From contig JBKBJT010000012.1 of the NCBI GenBank assembly GCA_046294345.1, positions 1 through 64,000 on the forward strand: 64,000 nucleotides of DNA, read 5' to 3'. This document shows positions 1 to 8,220 of this stretch, one piece after another. How positions within the stretch are numbered: the first letter of the stretch is position 1; every line of letters starts with the position of its first letter. Source of the DNA: Ferrovibrio sp046294345. Its GTDB lineage: Bacteria > Pseudomonadota > Alphaproteobacteria > Ferrovibrionales > Ferrovibrionaceae. The translations under genes were made by a program, and so were the position numbers. The notes beneath the pieces were generated by a model, which saw only the letters and a program-made list of their open reading frames with translations, made no database searches and was not told the DNA's origin.

Positions 1-269
1 CCCTGAGCAACGACTTTTTTGTCAACCTGCTCGACATGGGCACGACATGGGAGCGCACCGCAACCGAAGGCGTGATGCAAGGCCGCGACCGCAGGACCGG
101 CGCGCCGAAGTGGACCGCCACCGTGGTCGATCTGGTGTTCGGCTCCAACTCCATCCTGCGCGCCTATGCGGAAGTCTATGCCCAAGACGACGCGAAGGAG
201 AAGTTCGTGTCCGACTTCGTCGCCGCCTGGACCAAGGTGATGAACGCCGACCGCTTCGACCTGCAGTAA
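1..269 (+). CDS. katG: Catalase-peroxidase KatG, C-terminal fragment
   Basis: This is the last ~89 codons of a gene that begins outside the window. The readable end (LSNDFFVNLLDMGTTWE, then a stretch ending in FVAAWTKVMNADRFDLQ) matches the C-terminal peroxidase-like domain of bifunctional catalase-peroxidases, which detoxify H2O2 with a haem cofactor. KatG proteins end close to this 'W.KVMN.DRFDL' motif, so the 3' end looks intact. The catalytic N-terminal half is outside the window. A strong intrinsic terminator follows 18 bases after the stop, so the gene is transcribed separately from the convergent MFS gene. Confidence 0.93.
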   Translation, partial: LSNDFFVNLLDMGTTWERTATEGVMQGRDRRTGAPKWTATVVDLVFGSNSILRAYAEVYAQDDAKEKFVSDFVAAWTKVMNADRFDLQ

Positions 270-287
270 ACCGGCTCGAACCACCCT

Positions 288-323
288 CCCCGGCGGCCGC
301 CAAAGCCGCCGGGGATTTTTTTT
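288..323 (+). terminator. Intrinsic terminator of katG
   Basis: A perfect 10-bp stem (CCCCGGCGGC at 288-297, GCCGCCGGGG at 305-314) with a 7-base loop is followed by one A and a run of eight T (316-323). The T run reaches the stop codon of the convergent MFS gene. On the minus strand there is no T run after the stem, so it should work only for katG. Confidence 0.92.
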
Positions 324-1524
324 ATATCCCTTTCCTCACCAGCCGCCACAGGCCAAGCAGCCCCAGCAAAGGCCCCGGCGCCAGCAGCCACACCACCGAC
401 GCGCCCATGGCGGGCAACATATGCGTGGCGAGCGCGATGGCGGCCAGCGTGATGGCAAAGCCAATGGCATTCTGGATCGCCAGCGCGCTGCCCACCGCCT
501 CCGGCGGACAGGCGCGGCCCGACAGCGCCGAGAATTGCGGCGAGTCCGCCACCACCGCCACGCCCCAGACCACCAGCAAAACCAGCAACAATCCCGGCGC
601 AGCGCTCGCCGCCAGAAACGGATAGGCCACACACAACGCGCCTGATGTGGCCAGCGCCAAAGCCGCCACCCGCGCGCTGCCCCATCGCGCGCTGACCACA
701 CCGCCGAGGATGCAGCCCAGCGTGCCGGCGCCGATCACGGCAAAACTCAGGCGCGAGACATCCTCTGGCGCCAGCCCCGGCGCGGCCAGCAGGATCAGGA
801 AAGGCGTCAGCGTCCAGAAGGCATAGAGCTCCCACATATGGCCGAAATAGCCCAGAGCGGCCGAGCGGAAATCGGGGATGCGGAAGGCGCTCAAGACCGC
901 GCCGGGGCTTAAGCGGCGCGCGACTGTGGGCCGCGCCAGATGCGGCCCGTCGCCCAGCCGCAGCACCATAAAGCCGCCCAGCAAAGCCAGACCACTGGCC
1001 GCCAGCATCGCCGCCTGCCACGGCACGCCCGCGCCCAGCCCTCTGATCCCATGCGGCAAAGCCGTGCCGAGCGTGAGCATACCCACCAGCAAGGCCAGCG
1101 TGCCGCCGGCAGCACCTCTGGTCCAGCCGATCACCAGCTTCATGCCCAGCGGGTAGATGCCGGCAAGAGCCAGCCCGACGATGAAGCGCAGGGTAAGGGC
1201 TGCGGCATAGCTCTGCCACACCAGCAGGAAGGCGGCATTGGCAATGGCGCCCAGCACACAGCAGGCAAACACGATGCGGCTGGCGGCAAAGCGGTCGGCC
1301 AGGCCGCTCAGCGCCATGGCCAGCGTGCCAGCGATGAAGCCGGCCTGCACGGCATTGGTGAGCCAGCCGATATCGCGCGCCGACAGCGACAGCAGAGCCT
1401 GCAATTCGAAGGCGGCGGCATTGGAGGAAAACCAGAGCGTGGTGCCGAGAAACTCGGCCACCACGATCAGGGCGATGGCATAGCGGGAGGATACGGGAGG
1501 CGAAGGCGGGCTGGAGTCGGTCAC
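322..1524 (-). CDS. MFS transporter
   Basis: A 400-residue, very hydrophobic protein with about twelve predicted membrane segments, the usual size for the major facilitator superfamily. It begins MTDSSPPSPPVSSRYAIALI, and its first helix carries VAEFLGTTLWFSSNAA. The loop after helix 2 (LSGLADRFAASRIVF) is a degenerate MFS motif A. It should be a secondary transporter in the inner membrane. The substrate cannot be read from the sequence, and no enzyme gene shares its operon. It converges on katG and its upstream side faces the AT-rich TIR gene island. Confidence 0.85.
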   Translation of the reverse strand: MTDSSPPSPPVSSRYAIALIVVAEFLGTTLWFSSNAAAFELQALLSLSARDIGWLTNAVQAGFIAGTLAMALSGLADRFAASRIVFACCVLGAIANAAFLLVWQSYAAALTLRFIVGLALAGIYPLGMKLVIGWTRGAAGGTLALLVGMLTLGTALPHGIRGLGAGVPWQAAMLAASGLALLGGFMVLRLGDGPHLARPTVARRLSPGAVLSAFRIPDFRSAALGYFGHMWELYAFWTLTPFLILLAAPGLAPEDVSRLSFAVIGAGTLGCILGGVVSARWGSARVAALALATSGALCVAYPFLAASAAPGLLLVLLVVWGVAVVADSPQFSALSGRACPPEAVGSALAIQNAIGFAITLAAIALATHMLPAMGASVVWLLAPGPLLGLLGLWRLVRKGI

Positions 1525-1724
1525 CGCAACAGCCTAACACCCCGCGCCCGCCGCGCCAGATCGGCCAGACTGGAACCGGATGACATTTGCGGGAGCGGCC
1601 CGATAGAACTTATCATTGCAGCACCCCATGCATGGTATTGAGGGTTATCCTAGCCCCTTCGAAGACCCCTGCATTCAGTTAAACTGCATTTCCATAGAAA
1701 ACATTCACTGAAGCATCTTCTACT
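1525..1724. other. Intergenic boundary, left edge of AT-rich island
   Basis: About 200 bases with no supported gene. Composition changes here from GC-rich (up to about 1600) to AT-rich (from about 1640). It holds the 5' flank of the MFS gene and the 3' flank of the TIR gene. I see no tRNA end, integrase or convincing terminator. Confidence 0.5.
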
Positions 1725-4700
1725 TCACATATTGCGCCACTCAAGAACACTCATTACATCAAATTTTTTTCCATCAAATTCAATTTTTGTGATTGTCTTT
1801 CGAGCGGAAGCGGATGCTTGATTCAAGTAATCTCGAATCTCCATCCAAACAATTCTCCCATCGGAGAAGCGGATGATCAGAATAACGGGAAACGCCTGAT
1901 TGCTCCAGTACTCAGCATGTCTCTTTGAAACAGAGAAATACGTTGTCCCATCGACCCTCCTCGTTAGATGCGAGTCTCCCGATTTAAGTTGAAGATATAC
2001 TTTTCTACCCGTTGGATTGCCAAATTCATCCTTAAATTCGACCTCCATATCAATTCCATAATCACTTACGGTATGTTCTCGTGATATATGTCCAGCAAGA
2101 GCGACAGTCGATATTACATCGCCAACTAAGGCCCTTTCCTTACTTTCATTGTCCAGAACAAACGCGGATTGTTTCTGCAAGTTCCGCACACGAATTCTCG
2201 TTTCATCACTTGCAAAGTTTTTCTCAATATCATCCCAAAGTTCAATGCGCTTCTCACACCCTACACATATAATAGTCGGAAGCTTTGTGAGTCGTCGTTC
2301 GGCGTGCGCCTCTACCCACTCATTTAGGCGCTTCATTGCTATTTCGTGATTTCCTACCGGCGTATGGCAATGTGAGCAAGTGTAATGGCGCGTTCGTTGA
2401 ACATCTTTCGCCGAATGCGTTAGATGCTCATGGACGTAACGACTAAAAAGTATTTTCTCCTCAACAGAAATCCGAGGGTCGGAATACACGGTTAATTCAC
2501 CAACTCCATCAGAGAACCGACTAAGCTTTACGCCTAGCTTTAAACTTTTTCCTGTTGTGGTCTTAAAATCTGCTGCGTATCGCCACAATTCGTCTTTCTC
2601 GAATGGTTTTGTATGATGCAATCGCACCACAAGAGTGGCGTATATTTCATCCAAGAACCCAGTAAATTTATAAGATAACAATGCGGCTGGGTGTCCAGGC
2701 AGCTCCGGTCTCTCTCGACGATAATAACTTGGAAATATTAGAAACGGGCCTTTTTCAGTTTGTTCGCGAATACATATGCCTTTCTCTACTAACTGTTGAT
2801 GCATCGCTAAGAGGACAAAAATCTCATCATTTGATGGCAGGCGCTTATGTGAAGAATGATAAAACAAATCTCCTTTTAAGACCTTTTCTTCAGAAATGCT
2901 TCCTATCTCAAGCTCGTCCTGGCGCATTGTCTGTATCACTGCCTGAGCATAAGCGTTGATCATCTCAGGTTGCAAAAGCAACCATCCACCAAAATTTAAC
3001 ACCCATACAACGCCAGGTCCCTTTAATAAGTTAACCACACCGGATAGCTCTGCATCATCAAAAGCAGAAAATTCGTTGGGCAGCCTGAGCTTCAGTAAGT
3101 CTCGAAGCTCATTCATGCGAATCAAAACCCTGCCACTATCCTTTAGTTTGATTATCTCCTCTTTAAGTCGCTTGAATAAATGCGATGACGAACTCCAGGG
3201 AATTTCATTCCACTGAATTCCAGCCAGTATAGCTTTCTTTAATTGATCGCAGCCCTCTCCTGTTTTTGCGCTCGTTTCAATAAAATCGATATAATTTTTC
3301 TCAGACTTAAAAGCTTCTATCTGATTTCTACTAACTCGTAATCGACCTGCATCAACTCGCCCGGCGGCCAGGAGCTTAGTAAATTTCGTTGACGAAGCTC
3401 GAGTAATTTCTCGATCCCATTGCGCAAGAATTTCAAATAAATTTTCTTTTTGACCATCAAACACCAAAACGGCAACCGCCGTATCATCCATGTAAAGTTG
3501 ATGTATTAATCGCTGGTCCGCTTGACCGCCAAAATCCCAGATCCAAACTTCTCGTTCCAGATCATCTTTTGTTGAAGCCTGTATATTCCAATGCGTCGCC
3601 CACGCGCCGACAGTTGAGTCGGTAGGTTCCCATTGTTCACCAGCAAGAACTTTAGATAATCCAGTTTTTCCCGCCGAACTCTCTCCGACAAGAACCACTT
3701 TTGCGTTCGTATATTTAACCTGCGATCCATCGTGTGGAACTTTTAATTCAATTTCCTCTTTCTTCTCTATAGCTTGAATAAATTGACTAACGTCCCATAG
3801 CTTAAGCAATCCATTACCGTCGCCGACATACACCGCATTAGTTATGGAAGAGCAATGAACACCACGAACCTTACTATCACTCTGCAATATGCAAAGCGGC
3901 AACCCAGTGGACACCTCCCACATAATTGATGAATGATCATCAGAGCCGGACACTATGTAGTGATCATTGCGTCCCCAAGCCAAATCCCACACACGCGCTT
4001 TATGACCATATAAAACTTTGACGCACAGCCCAGTATCCACATCCCAAACACGAACAGTCGTATCTCCGCTACCCGAAGCAATGTAGCGGCCATCCTCGCT
4101 CCATGAAACCACGTCTATCGTATCGGTATGTCCCTCTAGGACCTTCTCGCAATTACCCGTTTCGATGTTCCATATACGAATACTACCATCGTAATGGCCA
4201 CTCCCAATATGGGTAGCGCAAGAAGCAACGGCTAAGGCAAATACATTTGTCTTCAATTTTTTTAGGCAACGCCCAGACGAAATCTCCCATAAGCGAATTG
4301 TCTCATCTTGAGAGCAAGACACAATCCGCTTCTGGTCTTGTAAAATTGAAACACTATCTACAATAGAAGAATGGCCATGCATCGTATCAATGCATCTGCC
4401 ATTTTTTGCATCCCATATTCTAATCGTTTCGTCATGGGAGCTAGAAACTAGAAATTTATTATCCAAACTCCAGATTACTTTATTAACAGTGTCACTATGG
4501 CCGACGTACACTCTTTCCCGACTTTTTGTTTTTAAATCCCACAGCTCGATTTGAGAATTATCAGAACTGATAAGAGCCTTTTTGTCGTCCCGATTAAACG
4601 AGTAGCTCCAAATTGAATCTTTCTTGAATTTTAACTTAAAAGCCCGATCTGACTTTGGCTTGGGCGCGGCTTGTATGGCATCCCATTCTTCATCTTTTTG

Positions 4701-5111
4701 CGGTGGCTGGCACGCCTCGAGAAGTTTTGCAAAGGAGGATTCTCGTGTCTGCGACCGCCAATCAATATATAAAATTTGCTCCAGTGAACCTTTAATGGGC
4801 GCGTCATCCAGCCGTATTGGAATAAACCGGCGACCTTTATTGAGAGGGTCTCGAAAGCGGAAAGTACCGGTTTCTAATTTTGACCATTCCGAGGAAAATG
4901 CATTGCCTGACATGCATAGAATTAAGACGCGGGAATTTTCCAAACCATCTTCAATTGAGGAATAGATGTTGTCCCCCGGCTTTATACTCCAAATGTCAAT
5001 CCACACATTCAAGCCTGACTCTTTCAATTTCTCAGCTATAGGGATGACAATCTCTCGATCTTTTGAGCTATAACTTACAAACACGTCATGCGTAAATTTT
5101 TTGCGGCTCAT
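1725..5111 (-). CDS. TIR / WD40 / Roc-GTPase / DUF4365-like multidomain protein (candidate immune effector)
   Basis: A 1128-residue protein that is visibly AT-rich compared with its neighbours. Domains in order: TIR (about 7-135; HDVFVSYSSKD, with W76 and E80 at the W+4 spacing of the NADase glutamate). Seven WD40 blades (about 160-440; blade-end pairs near 191, 233, 275, 314, 356, 398 and 439), enough for one closed propeller. A Roc/Ras-like GTPase (about 469-635) with P-loop GESSAGKT (476-483), DFGGQ (526-530), a variant G4 GRVDAG (584-589) and ETSAK (612-616). A COR-like winged-helix region (about 640-820). A zinc-ribbon-like CxxC...CxxC (912/915, 949/952). A C-terminal DUF4365-like domain (about 985-1095) with DYGID (1017-1021) and QLKSG (1041-1045), resembling PD-(D/E)xK nucleases. 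Inference: the propeller senses a trigger, the GTPase switches, and TIR and/or nuclease act on NAD or DNA. It stands alone, 45 bases after the desaturase stop on the same strand. Start ATG at 5111 has GGGTGA just upstream. Function is unproven. Confidence 0.88.
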   Translation of the reverse strand: MSRKKFTHDVFVSYSSKDREIVIPIAEKLKESGLNVWIDIWSIKPGDNIYSSIEDGLENSRVLILCMSGNAFSSEWSKLETGTFRFRDPLNKGRRFIPIRLDDAPIKGSLEQILYIDWRSQTRESSFAKLLEACQPPQKDEEWDAIQAAPKPKSDRAFKLKFKKDSIWSYSFNRDDKKALISSDNSQIELWDLKTKSRERVYVGHSDTVNKVIWSLDNKFLVSSSHDETIRIWDAKNGRCIDTMHGHSSIVDSVSILQDQKRIVSCSQDETIRLWEISSGRCLKKLKTNVFALAVASCATHIGSGHYDGSIRIWNIETGNCEKVLEGHTDTIDVVSWSEDGRYIASGSGDTTVRVWDVDTGLCVKVLYGHKARVWDLAWGRNDHYIVSGSDDHSSIMWEVSTGLPLCILQSDSKVRGVHCSSITNAVYVGDGNGLLKLWDVSQFIQAIEKKEEIELKVPHDGSQVKYTNAKVVLVGESSAGKTGLSKVLAGEQWEPTDSTVGAWATHWNIQASTKDDLEREVWIWDFGGQADQRLIHQLYMDDTAVAVLVFDGQKENLFEILAQWDREITRASSTKFTKLLAAGRVDAGRLRVSRNQIEAFKSEKNYIDFIETSAKTGEGCDQLKKAILAGIQWNEIPWSSSSHLFKRLKEEIIKLKDSGRVLIRMNELRDLLKLRLPNEFSAFDDAELSGVVNLLKGPGVVWVLNFGGWLLLQPEMINAYAQAVIQTMRQDELEIGSISEEKVLKGDLFYHSSHKRLPSNDEIFVLLAMHQQLVEKGICIREQTEKGPFLIFPSYYRRERPELPGHPAALLSYKFTGFLDEIYATLVVRLHHTKPFEKDELWRYAADFKTTTGKSLKLGVKLSRFSDGVGELTVYSDPRISVEEKILFSRYVHEHLTHSAKDVQRTRHYTCSHCHTPVGNHEIAMKRLNEWVEAHAERRLTKLPTIICVGCEKRIELWDDIEKNFASDETRIRVRNLQKQSAFVLDNESKERALVGDVISTVALAGHISREHTVSDYGIDMEVEFKDEFGNPTGRKVYLQLKSGDSHLTRRVDGTTYFSVSKRHAEYWSNQAFPVILIIRFSDGRIVWMEIRDYLNQASASARKTITKIEFDGKKFDVMSVLEWRNM

Positions 5112-5156
5112 TTTTCACCCGATCTCAGATTGGGGTATTTTTATTGATGCATGTAA

Positions 5157-6173
5157 TCAAATGTGCTGAGTTACCGTATCTTCTCGTTTACTGACCTTCA
5201 TCATCTGTTTCCGCCCATCATCGGTCGCACTCGCCGCCAGCCGCAGCACCTCGGCGTAACTGCCGCGCAGTTCCATACGCTCTCCCCATCCCTTCGCCAG
5301 CATCATGCGATGGGCCTGCGGCAGTCGCCAGCAGGGTACAAACAGCAGCAGGTGATGTTCAAGATGGTAGTTCACCCAGAAGGGCGCGAGCAGCAGGCGC
5401 GTGAGCGGCCCCGCATAGGTCGTGCGCGTGTTGCGCAAGCTATCGTCGTTGTCGGGCACCATGGCATGTTCGGCGATGTTGCGGATGCGGCTGACGAGCT
5501 GATACCAGGTGGCGAGCGGCAGCAGCCATAAAGCTGGATAAAGCCACCAGTGTCCCAGCGCGGTCAGCAGGCCGAGCAGCGCGAGGTTGACAAGCGCCGC
5601 GCCAATGAGCCCGCCCTTGACGAGCCGTTCCCATCTCTGGCCCCAGCTTAAGCCCGCCTCGCCCCAGGTGAGCATCACCTGCTCGCGCCGGCGGGTGAGC
5701 GCCGTGCGCCCGGTGAGGTCGCGTTGAATCTTGCGGCGCAGGCTGTGCTTCGTGATCGGGAATGGCGCGGAGAGCACGAGGTCGGGGTCGTCGGCCTGCT
5801 GGGTGAAGCGATGATGCTTCAGGTGATAGGGCCGGTAGAGATGCAGGTCGGTGATCACCGGATACGCGCAGAGCCACTGCCCGGCCAGTTCGTTGAAGCG
5901 CCTTGTGCGGAACAGCAGGCCATGGGCGGCATCGTGCATCAGGATGGCCAGCCCCAACTGCCGCCCGCCGATCACCATCACGGCAATGATAAACGTGGCC
6001 GGGTTGGGCCAGGCAGCAAACAAAGCCATGGCCAGGCCGATCAGGCCCCAGGCGGACAGCACCAGCCAGGCGCCCATGAGATCGGAGCGCGCGCTCAGGC
6101 GCCGGATTTCATCGGCGGTGAAAATGTCGGTGGCTTTGACTGTATTGCCTGCTGCCGGCGCACCCTCGCCCAC
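5157..6173 (-). CDS. Fatty acid desaturase family protein
   Basis: A 338-residue membrane protein with the three histidine boxes of membrane di-iron desaturases: HDAAH (in ILMHDAAHGLLF), HLKHHRFTQ and HLEHH (in NYHLEHHLLLF), between hydrophobic segments. Such enzymes introduce a double bond or hydroxyl into an acyl chain using O2 and electrons from a ferredoxin-like donor. The exact substrate is unknown; carotenoid-ketolase/hydroxylase relatives share the same boxes. The start is a GTG at 6173. The gene precedes the TIR gene on the same strand with only 45 bases between, so read-through into the TIR gene is possible. Confidence 0.85.
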   Translation of the reverse strand: MGEGAPAAGNTVKATDIFTADEIRRLSARSDLMGAWLVLSAWGLIGLAMALFAAWPNPATFIIAVMVIGGRQLGLAILMHDAAHGLLFRTRRFNELAGQWLCAYPVITDLHLYRPYHLKHHRFTQQADDPDLVLSAPFPITKHSLRRKIQRDLTGRTALTRRREQVMLTWGEAGLSWGQRWERLVKGGLIGAALVNLALLGLLTALGHWWLYPALWLLPLATWYQLVSRIRNIAEHAMVPDNDDSLRNTRTTYAGPLTRLLLAPFWVNYHLEHHLLLFVPCWRLPQAHRMMLAKGWGERMELRGSYAEVLRLAASATDDGRKQMMKVSKREDTVTQHI

Positions 6174-6292
6174 GCCCCGCTCCCTCGTGTTCTAGAGTCT
6201 TTGGGCGGAGTGTAACGCGGGCTTCGGCGATGCTCATAGTCCATCGTGCATGAGGACGGGTGTATGCGAGCCTCCGCCCGCTCTCACCAATC

Positions 6293-6314
6293 CGTCATGG
6301 CCGGGCTTGGCCCG
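6293..6314 (+). repeat. Intergenic palindromic repeat, truncated copy
   Basis: The bases CGTCATGGCCGGGCTTGG and the following CCCG match the first two thirds of the unit at 6326-6357. The copy then diverges into unrelated sequence, so it looks like a truncated repeat. Confidence 0.6.
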
Positions 6315-6325
6315 TTTACATAAAC

Positions 6326-6357
6326 CGTCATGCTCGGGCTTGGCCCGAGCATCCACG
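6326..6357 (+). repeat. Intergenic palindromic repeat, complete copy
   Basis: A 32-base unit starting CGTCATG and ending CATCCACG, itself a hairpin (GCTCGGGC, then GCCCGAGC). It is the REP-like element type seen between genes in many alphaproteobacteria. Confidence 0.7.
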
Positions 6358-6373
6358 AGTTCCTTTTTTAAGA

Positions 6374-6405
6374 CGTGGATGCCCGGCACAAGGCCGGGCA
6401 TGACG
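6374..6405 (-). repeat. Intergenic palindromic repeat, inverted copy
   Basis: Reverse-complement orientation of the unit at 6326-6357, starting CGTGGATG and ending CATGACG, with a few substitutions. With that unit it forms a larger inverted pair separated by 16 bases (TCCTTTTTT spacer), which could fold into a cruciform or a bidirectional transcript end. Confidence 0.7.
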
Positions 6406-6630
6406 AACTGAGGGGGACTTGATCCCGGCGCCATGTTCCCTACATGTTCTGAAGGGCGGCGCAACAGACGTCTCCCGGATTATGGAAAACGCCATTTACA
6501 CAGAATCAATAACTTACCTATGCAAAACCATCGCAAAACGATTCAAACCGCATCCGAAACCGCGCAGCGAAAACGCAACAGCGCACGCGCCGGCCCCGCT
6601 CCGGTGCCACGCCTGTCGCCCGTCTCGGCT

Positions 6631-8148
6631 TTACGCGTTGGCGCGGCCTAGGGGGCTGAGGCGGATGCCCTTGCGCAGGCGGCGGTATGGCAGGGTCTCG
6701 GCGCGCTCCACAAAGGCGCCGGGGCTTTCCACGTTCAGGATCTCGTGGGCGATGTCGGTGAAGTCGCCGCGGAAATGCACGGTGCTTTTCAGGCCCACGA
6801 TCTGCCGCTCGCCCGGCTCGATCCCTAAATGCCGGAACATCTCCTTGTCGGCCGCCTGCACGCGCACGGAATTGAGCACCACGTCCACGCTTCCCCCCGG
6901 CGTTTTGCAGGTCAGCCGCGCCATGGGGCCGAGCGCCATGCGCGTGCCCTTGTAGAACGGCCCGGTGCAGAGGAACCGGCCGTCGTTCAGGGCTGCGACG
7001 GTGAAGCGGTTGCGGTAGGGCTTGGCGCCGTCGAAGTAACGACCGCCGACCTGCAGCTCGATCTCGGCACCCTGCCCGGCCTGGTGCGCGATGCGGGCGG
7101 CTTCGGGGTCGAACAGCAGGCCCAGCGCGGCATCGGGCACGCCCTGCTCGATCAGGGCGGCGAGCAGCCCGGTGGTGTCCGAGGTCGCGCCGGTGCCGGC
7201 ATTGTCCTGCACGTCGGCCAGCACCACCGACTTGCGCGCGCCGCCCTGGATCATCCGGCGCGCCTGCTCGATGGCATCCACGGGCGAGAGCAGGTTCAGT
7301 TTGAACTCGGCCTCGCGCTCGGTGATGTGGCGGGCCAGATCGTCGGCGGCCTTGTCGGCGGCGTCCTGGCTGTCGGCATAGGCCACGATGGTCGGGCCGC
7401 ATTCATTGATGTCGGCCGGGTGGAAGCCGGGCGAGAACGAGAGTGAACTCACCGCGCCGTGTTCCATATTGCTTAAGTTTTCGTAGATGCTTTTGCACGG
7501 CTCCAGGAAGGTGCATTGCGCGGTGAGCGGGATGAGGAAGGGAATGCGGCGCAGGGCCTTCGCCTGTCTGGGCCGTTCGCCGGTCAGGCGCTTTTCCAGC
7601 TGCCGCGCCACCCGGCCGCCGGTCACCGCCATGTCCAGATGCGGATAGGTGCGATAGGCGATCAGCAGGTCGCTGTGCCGCACCATGGCCTCGGTCACAT
7701 TGGCATGCAGGTCCAGGCTCACCATCACCGGCAGGTCGGGGCCGACCGTGGCGCGCACGCGGCGCAGCAGCTCGCCCTCGCCGTCCTCATGGCTTTCGGT
7801 CACCATCGCGCCATGCAGGTCCAGATAGACGGCGTCGATCTTGCCCTTCAGTCTGGCCAGGCCGTCGGTGATTTTCTTGGCCACGAAGTCGAAGGCCTCG
7901 TCGGTGACGTAAGAACACGGCTGCGCCGCCGCCCAGACGATGGGTTCCAGCGCCCAGCCCTTGGCCTTGGCCGACGTGATGAAGCCGCCGATGGGAATGT
8001 TCATCGGCTCGAACACCTCGAAGATCGCCTTGCCCTCGGTCAGCGGCGGCCAGCCCTCGCCCTGAATGAACTTGTCCAGCGTCGCCTTCTGCGGCGCGAA
8101 GGTATTGGTCTCGTGCTGGAAGCCGGCAATGGCAATCGTATAGGTCAT
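6631..8148 (-). CDS. M81 family metallopeptidase (MlrC-like)
   Basis: A 505-residue protein of the M81/microcystinase C family, normally about 490-520 residues. Family landmarks are the N-terminal FQHETNTFAP, DLHGAMV, SLDLHANVTEAM and the YRTYPHLDM block, which supply the zinc-binding histidine and acidic residues. The founding member cleaves linearised microcystin, but most relatives act on unknown peptides or cyclic amides. It has no signal peptide, so it is cytoplasmic. A second, diverged M81 gene lies at 23212-24765. It sits just downstream of ilvD on the same strand, separated by a hairpin; no metabolic link is evident. Confidence 0.9.
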   Translation of the reverse strand: MTYTIAIAGFQHETNTFAPQKATLDKFIQGEGWPPLTEGKAIFEVFEPMNIPIGGFITSAKAKGWALEPIVWAAAQPCSYVTDEAFDFVAKKITDGLARLKGKIDAVYLDLHGAMVTESHEDGEGELLRRVRATVGPDLPVMVSLDLHANVTEAMVRHSDLLIAYRTYPHLDMAVTGGRVARQLEKRLTGERPRQAKALRRIPFLIPLTAQCTFLEPCKSIYENLSNMEHGAVSSLSFSPGFHPADINECGPTIVAYADSQDAADKAADDLARHITEREAEFKLNLLSPVDAIEQARRMIQGGARKSVVLADVQDNAGTGATSDTTGLLAALIEQGVPDAALGLLFDPEAARIAHQAGQGAEIELQVGGRYFDGAKPYRNRFTVAALNDGRFLCTGPFYKGTRMALGPMARLTCKTPGGSVDVVLNSVRVQAADKEMFRHLGIEPGERQIVGLKSTVHFRGDFTDIAHEILNVESPGAFVERAETLPYRRLRKGIRLSPLGRANA

Positions 8149-8182
8149 GGGGGGCTCGCTTGGTTTTTTATGGGGGAACGAA

Positions 8183-8208
8183 GAAGGGCGCCGCGTTGGG
8201 CGCCCTTC
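8183..8208 (-). terminator. Hairpin downstream of ilvD
   Basis: A perfect 10-bp stem (GAAGGGCGCC at 8183-8192, GGCGCCCTTC at 8199-8208) with a 6-base loop begins 13 bases beyond the ilvD stop. There is no T run on either side, so termination would be weak or Rho-assisted. Confidence 0.5.
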
Positions 8209-8220
8209 GGGTAGTCGTGT

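Larger units (their letters stand above)
6174..6630. other. Intergenic region with repeat cluster
   Basis: About 457 bases without a supported gene. The centre (6293-6406) holds three related palindromic repeat units, listed separately. The rest is unremarkable; the stretch 6480-6560 is relatively AT-rich. Short ORFs here encode the MPGLVPGIHV-type translation that these repeats produce in many alphaproteobacteria, so they are not called. Confidence 0.6.

Noticed and set aside
1628..5153. ATGCATG at 1628-1634 and 5147-5153 as flanking direct repeats of the TIR island
   Set aside because: Seven bases, partly self-complementary, easily coincidental and not at clear boundaries.
6234..6464. Small ORF encoding MPGLVPGIHV
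   Set aside because: This translation arises from intergenic palindromic repeats and is a known spurious annotation type.
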